Assembly: GCF_026151205.1 (NCBI RefSeq)
Contig: NC_087074.1
Coordinates: 186,001 to 250,000, forward strand
Source of the DNA: Bolinopsis microptera
Taxonomy: Eukaryota; Ctenophora; Tentaculata; Lobata; Bolinopsidae
Length of the DNA: 64,000 nucleotides
Direction of reading: 5' to 3'
Shown: one piece after another, positions 57,276-64,000 of the stretch
Position numbering within the stretch: position 1 is the stretch's first letter
How the letters are laid out: each line of letters starts with the position of its first letter
Notes under the pieces: generated by a model
Database searches by the model: none
Seen by the model: only the letters and a program-made list of their open reading frames with translations
Told to the model about the DNA's origin: nothing
Translations under genes and position numbers: made by a program

Positions 57276-57311
<36 letters not shown>
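55924..57311. mobile_element. TTAA-flanked giant palindrome element, 1388 bp
   Basis: Flanked by TTAA (55920-55923 and 57312-57315). The ends are a G-run on the left (16) and a C-run on the right (34), then CCAATGGATATTTTTTTG inverted at both sides. The arms meet near 56610 (CCAAAATTTTCCCGGAG), so almost the whole element is one near-perfect palindrome with arms of ~670 bp. A core shared with 16505-16990 (CATATGCCCATATTTGGGCA) is present in each arm. No transposase. The right end lies 59 bp from the next RBBP4 exon. Confidence 0.9.
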
Positions 57312-57370
57312 TTAAAATTCAGGAGAAATGCCCCACCTCCCTATAACTATCTAATAAAAGTAATTTCCAG

Positions 57371-57468
57371 AATAGAAAAGGAGCAAAACTATCTGATAAT
57401 AGCGTCTGTGACGTTACCCGCTGGAGATGTACCTTTTGATGCCAGTCAGTACGATTCAGACAGGGGAG
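57371..57468 (+). CDS. RBBP4: RBBP4-type gene, exon 4 of those found
   Basis: A 98-bp exon with acceptor TTTCCAG (ending 57370) and donor GTTAGT (57469). It completes the Thr codon left by exon 3 and encodes EQNYLIIASVTLP and FDASQYDSDRG, matching the family's EQNHLLIASVQLP and FDASHYDSEKG in the first WD40 blade. It ends after one base of a codon. Frame intact. Intron length before this exon is ~33.6 kb. Confidence 0.93.
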
Positions 57469-59229
<1,761 letters not shown>

Positions 59230-60780
59230 GTGGAACACAACAAGAAAATTGAGAATAATCTTGTGCGAGGGTAGGGACCCAGATGTCGTTTCTAACCCAA
59301 ATAAACTTTAAGGAGGCTTCTCATCAGTAGCCGCACCTCCTTACTCGGTTTCTGAACTGGAATTCTATGGGCTTCCAGACGGCCAGACCGAGTATTACCA
59401 CCCCATCCTTCTAGAGTTCATCACAAGTAGCACCCACCTTGAAGATCTTTGACACCCAGACACACCCCATTGGCGAACAAACTTTGGATATAATCTTACA
59501 TGCTCCCGAAGGAATCCCTGGTTTATGGTCTTTCTCATCGTCACCAGCACTTTCACTAGAGTCACCAGCCCTTTCACTGGAGTCATCAGCCCAATCACTG
59601 AAGTATACAGAAGTATAGTTGTGGAACACAACAAGAAAATTGAGAATAATCTTGTGCGAGGGTAGGGACCCAGATGTCGTTTCTAACCCAAATAAACTTT
59701 AAGGAGGCTTCTCATCAGTAGCCGCACCTCCTTACTCGGTTTCTGAACTGGAATTCTATGGGCTTCCAGACGGCCAGACCGAGTATTACCACCCCATCCT
59801 TCTAGAGTTCATCACAAGTAGCACCCACCTTGAAGATCTTTGACACCCAGACACACCCCATTGGCGAACAAACTTTGGATATAATCTTACATGCTCCCGA
59901 AGGAATCCCTGGTTTATGGTCTTTCTCATCGTCACCAGCACTTTCACTAGAGTCACCAGCCCTTTCACTGGAGTCATCAGCCCAATCACTGAAGTATACA
60001 GAAGTATAGTTGTGGAACACAACAAGAAAATTGAGAATAATCTTGTGCGAGGGTAGGGACCCAGATGTCGTTTCTAACCCAAATAAACTTTAAGGAGGCT
60101 TCTCATCAGTAGCCGCACCTCCTTACTCGGTTTCTGAACTGGAATTCTATGGGCTTCCAGACGGCCAGACCGAGTATTACCACCCCATCCTTCTAGAGTT
60201 CATCACAAGTAGCACCCACCTTGAAGATCTTTGACACCCAGACACACCCCATTGGCGAACAAACTTTGGATATAATCTTACATGCTCCCGAAGGAATCCC
60301 TGGTTTATGGTCTTTCTCATCGTCACCAGCACTTTCACTAGAGTCACCAGCCCTTTCACTGGAGTCATCAGCCCAATCACTGAAGTATACAGAAGTATAG
60401 TTGTGGAACACAACAAGAAAATTGAGAATAATCTTGTGCGAGGGTAGGGACCCAGATGTCGTTTCTAACCCAAATAAACTTTAAGGAGGCTTCTCATCAG
60501 TAGCCGCACCTCCTTACTCGGTTTCTGAACTGGAATTCTATGGGCTTCCAGACGGCCAGACCGAGTATTACCACCCCATCCTTCTAGAGTTCATCACAAG
60601 TAGCACCCACCTTGAAGATCTTTGACACCCAGACACACCCCATTGGCGAACAAACTTTGGATATAATCTTACATGCTCCCGAAGGAATCCCTGGTTTATG
60701 GTCTTTCTCATCGTCACCAGCACTTTCACTAGAGTCACCAGCCCTTTCACTGGAGTCATCAGCCCAATCACTGAAGTATA
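59230..60780 (+). repeat. 391-bp tandem repeat, four near-identical copies
   Basis: GTGGAACACAACAAGAAAAT starts at 59230, 59621, 60012 and 60403, an exact 391-bp step; the last copy stops short (~60780). Copies look identical by eye, implying recent amplification or gene conversion. One plus-strand stretch per unit is free of stops for ~41 codons and reads SVSELEFYGLPDGQTEYYHP; no family recognised. Confidence 0.95.
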
Positions 60781-60959
60781 GTCGGATCCCAACCGTTCTA
60801 AAAGGCTATCTCGTTAGCTTTTCGTGTTAAAAGCGATTTCTCAACGGTTATCACCTCTCTAGATGATTCTTAAAACATTTGGACTTCATGGCAAGGTTGA
60901 AATACATGCAATGAGGGCGTTTTCGGCCACACCCTTTTTCAGGGTTTCGCGGTCACTCG

Positions 60960-61325
60960 AATTATTGTATTTCAGCCCAGGAAGGTCTTAAAGACTATTC
61001 CGATACACCAAAATGTGCCTAATAGCCACATTTATATACAACTTATGAAGCAACATATACCTTAAAATGCTTTGTTTCGGAAATATGGCCGAAAAACGGT
61101 TTTTGGCTTGACGCAGTTCATAATTTCCGTGATTTTTGGCATTTCCGCCTAGGAAGGTCGTAGAGACTATTCTGATACACCAAAATGTGCCTAATAGCCA
61201 CATTTATATACAACTTATGAAGCAACATATACCCTAAAAGGCTTATTTTCGGAAATGTGGCTGAAAAACGGATTTTTGTCGAGCAAACAATGACAATATT
61301 CACAAATGGGCTATTGGACTGTTAA
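60960..61325 (+). repeat. About 180-bp tandem pair
   Basis: AAATGTGCCTAATAGCCACA occurs near 61011 and 61191, within two similar ~140-bp blocks (AGGAAGGTC, GATACACCAAA, AACTTATGAAGCAACATATA, GGAAATATGG). A fragment (AGAAAGGTCTTAAAGACT) begins a third at ~61328. Confidence 0.88.
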
Positions 61326-61548
61326 CTAGAAAGGTCTTAAAGACTCATGAGCAACACAGCATTGGTCACAAGATGTAAGATGACTCACTTTGTGTCCAGA
61401 AACACCTACAAAAATTGGAGAATGATCTACTTTATTGGGCATCTCTTTTAATGGGCCAGGCCAGCAGCATATTTGTGTCTTACGAAATGGCAATTTTTCA
61501 AAATTACGGTTTCTTTAGTAAAGGTCAATGGGTCAGTTGCAAACAGCA

Positions 61549-62370
61549 AATTGTTCGCAATTGCCGACTTATGCACATCATATACTCAAAAACGCTCACT
61601 TTAGGAGTCATTAGTAAATAACTAATACATGATTTGTGAAAACTCCAACAATTTTTCCTTGGTACCAATTTAAATAAAATGTGTGACGTGCCAGACCAAA
61701 ATTCAACTTCAAACTTTTTATTTATTCATGCCATGAAACCATAATGAGTTATGTGCCCATCCTTGGAGAACCCGGCGAATGTCCTTGCTGTACGGCAGTG
61801 TTAAACAAGGAATTGAAACCGAGGGGTTCCGTTCAGGCCCTTCACACTTTGTTTCTGTCTAGTTTTAATGTACCGTCACAATAGTGACTTTAATATATGT
61901 ACCAAGAATACCAGACCTAAAATAAATCGGCACTGGATCCGGATCAGATTGTTGCTTGACCGCTGACCAGTACCCCACTTTTTAATTATGATTGATTTCG
62001 CTGCTTCGACCAATGTTGGTCTGTAATCCCTGGATTGAGATTTGTTGGCCGCAATTTAATTTAGCTAATTTCTTATAATACCGCAGTGGTCTGGTTCCCA
62101 CTTCAAAATGACCCCATATTCTTTTTTTCAGTCGCATAGATTTTCCCATCGTTTGATAATGTGTGTCAACTGTCAATGTCATTCCCTCGTTTTTTAATCA
62201 AGTGGTGACTGGCTATTTCTTCTGTTATTACAGCTGTGAGCTGCCTCGAGATCTTATCTGGGGCATGGGCACAAATACTAGAACATTAGAAGATTAGAAC
62301 TGTAATTCTAGAACTTCAGATTAAGGTTACTTGGCAGAATAGCATTAACAGGGTTCGAGATTTGACTGAG
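61549..62370 (+). repeat. Left arm of a large inverted repeat
   Basis: Reverse-complement of 63380-64000, with more divergence toward the inner side. Outer part: TTGTTCGCAATTGCCGACTT. Inner part: AACTTCAGATTAAGGTTACT. The arm probably extends left of 61549, but the matching right arm leaves the window. No coding content is recognised. Confidence 0.88.
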
Positions 62371-63379
62371 GGCATTCAGGTAACATACCAGGCTCACATC
62401 ACCAGTTGAAGTGAATCTTAATTTCGGCATGCAATGCCTTTATGCCTTATAAGTTATAATCTTATAGTAGGATCACGGGGTTTTTATAATAGAAGGTCTC
62501 GAGATGCTGATTTAGCTATTTAGGTTTCACATGTGACATTTTTCCAGCTTTGGGTAAAGTGGATTTTAGAGCGGGGAGGGGGTCTAAATGACCAAAATCT
62601 GAACGATCTCTTACTTACGGGACACTACGGGACAAGGGACGGATCTCGGGCCTAATAGCTGTTTTTTAATGAGAGGCTGGAGTTTGGACCTAGATGGTCA
62701 ACGTGAGGATAGCATGAGGATTTAGGATGCTCTGCCTGCCTTTCGTGGGGTCTTGTAACCCCTAAAGCTGGTATATCTTATCTAAATTAACCTTGGTTAC
62801 ATCTCGTGCTGTTTCGAATATATAATTAGATTTATAGGTCCAATATCAAGCAAAAAAGTCTGATGTCATGTACTGATGTTACACTTACATGATCTCCGAC
62901 GCGAGGATCTCCGAAGTCCGATCTTAAAGTTGGATCTCAGAGCCAAAAAGAATAACGTAAGCCTTGGTTCCTTTCTTTGAGAGTCAAACAGGAAATTCGG
63001 GGTTATCAACTCAAACTCGGATTCGTAGCACAATTAAAAATCCAAAGAATAAAAATCTTAATGAATTTCCCGACATTCTAAAATTAATATCAGTTCGTAT
63101 TCATATATATATATATATAGCCTGACTGACAATTTTCTCGACTGACTGACAATGTTTCTTCTTTTCCCCATTTAGAATACAAAGATTAGTACATTTTAGC
63201 TTATGATTAATATTATATTTTTACCTATAGTTTACCTAGATCAATTCAGTGGCCCAAACTCCAGTAGGTTACAAGACTTAAGTTCAATTCGAGGAACACT
63301 TTGATTAAGCATGATCCTTGTCTAGTTGGAGTTTTCGCATATCATGCAGTAGTTATCTACTAATCACTCCTAAACTGAG
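62371..63379. other. Middle of the inverted repeat; no gene recognised
   Basis: Unique sequence of ~1 kb with a short (AT)n run near 63105-63118. The plus-strand frames are short. I see neither a transposase nor the missing RBBP4 exons here. Confidence 0.5.
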
Positions 63380-64000
63380 CGTTTTAGAGTCGAATCTCGA
63401 ACCCTGCCATTCGGCCAAGTAATCTTAATCTGAAGTTCTAGAATTACAGTTCTAATGTTCTAGTACTAATGTATTAGTGCCCTAGATAAGATCTCGAGGC
63501 AGCTGTAATAAAAAAGAGCTAGCCAGTAACCACTTGATTAAAAAACGAGGGAATGACACACATTATCATACGATGAGAAAATCTATGCGAACCAAACCAC
63601 TGCGGTATTACTATTATGGTAAATGAGCTAAATTAAACTGCAGCCAACAGATCTCAATCCAGGGATTACAGACCAATATTGGTCGAGGCAGTGAAGTCAA
63701 TTATGATTATAAAGTGGGGTACTTATACTGGTCAGTGGTCAAGCGTCAATCTGGCCCGGATCCAGTGCCGATTTATTTTAGGTCCGGTATTCATGGAACA
63801 TATATCATGGTTTCATGGCATGAATAAATAAAAAGTTTGAAGTTGAATTTTGGTCTGGCACGTCACACATTTTATTTAAATTGGTACCAAGGAAAAATTG
63901 TTGGAGTTTTCACAAATCATGTATTAGTTATTTACTAATGACTCCTAAAGTGAGCGTTTTTGAGTATATGATGTGCATAAGTCGGCAATTGCGAACAATT
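63380..64000 (-). repeat. Right arm of the large inverted repeat, cut by window end
   Basis: Inverted counterpart of 61549-62370; pairing includes GTCTGGCACGTCACACATTT and GGTACCAAGGAAAAATTGTT. The outer end lies beyond 64000. Confidence 0.88.

Larger units (their letters stand above)
23818..57370 (+). other. Giant RBBP4 intron, about 33.6 kb
   Basis: Exon 3 ends in GTHT and exon 4 continues directly with the next family residues in compatible phase (two bases plus one). No further coding exon is expected or found between them. The intron contains at least ten separate repeat systems, listed individually. It starts with GTAAGT and ends with TTTCCAG. Assembly collapse or expansion of the arrays could change the true length. 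Confidence 0.85.

Noticed and set aside
59395-60792. Repeated 72-79-codon minus-strand ORFs
   Set aside because: Same shadow frame in each 391-bp copy; no family match and two overlapping frames open at once.

Overview
This window looks like nuclear DNA of an invertebrate animal. It has spliced genes with GT..AG introns, C2H2 zinc-finger genes, LINE and Ty3/gypsy-type retroelements, several kinds of DNA transposon and a very large amount of tandem-repeat DNA. I saw no tRNA or rRNA gene. The species cannot be fixed from sequence alone. The recognised host proteins (RBBP4-type and PLPP6-type) are fairly divergent from vertebrate and insect homologues, so a fast-evolving or early-branching lineage is possible, but that is only inference.

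Layout. 1-3.8 kb: short MITEs, a dispersed repeat, degenerate telomere-like sequence and a LINE 3' relic. 3.8-4.4 kb: an intact PLPP6-like PAP2 phosphatase. 5.4-8.5 kb: an hAT-like element with 8-bp target duplications carrying an internal ~255-bp tandem array, then a mariner-like MITE. 9.4-14.3 kb: a tandem duplication of a C2H2 zinc-finger locus. The first copy is open; the second is a pseudogene split by a TTAA-flanked foldback element. 14.3-18.9 kb: a 5'-truncated LINE with reverse transcriptase and RNase H, split cleanly by a TA-flanked element.

21.3-57.9 kb (and beyond): a plus-strand RBBP4/RBBP7-type histone chaperone gene. I can place five coding exons at 21.27, 21.64, 23.77, 57.37 and 57.77 kb, with matching codon phases and splice sites. 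The first and last exons lie outside what I can identify. The intron between the third and fourth exon is about 33.6 kb. It holds a 317-bp tandem repeat, a 36-bp and a 22-bp minisatellite, two nested inverted arrays of 331-bp and 184/195-bp satellite units (foldback-like), a 9.1-kb gypsy-type LTR retrotransposon inside a MITE, a second LINE fragment, a 30-bp minisatellite and a 1.39-kb palindromic TTAA element ending 59 bp before the next exon. The other introns of this gene also carry arrays: a 9-bp microsatellite against an acceptor, a 24-bp minisatellite, and a 30-bp minisatellite seeded on a splice donor.

57.9-64 kb: the next RBBP4 intron continues with that 30-bp array, four near-identical 391-bp repeats and one arm of another large inverted repeat that runs off the window.

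Most long open frames in the window are by-products of tandem arrays whose unit is a multiple of three. The sequence between about 47.85 and 48.9 kb looks like poor-quality consensus and should not be trusted at base level.
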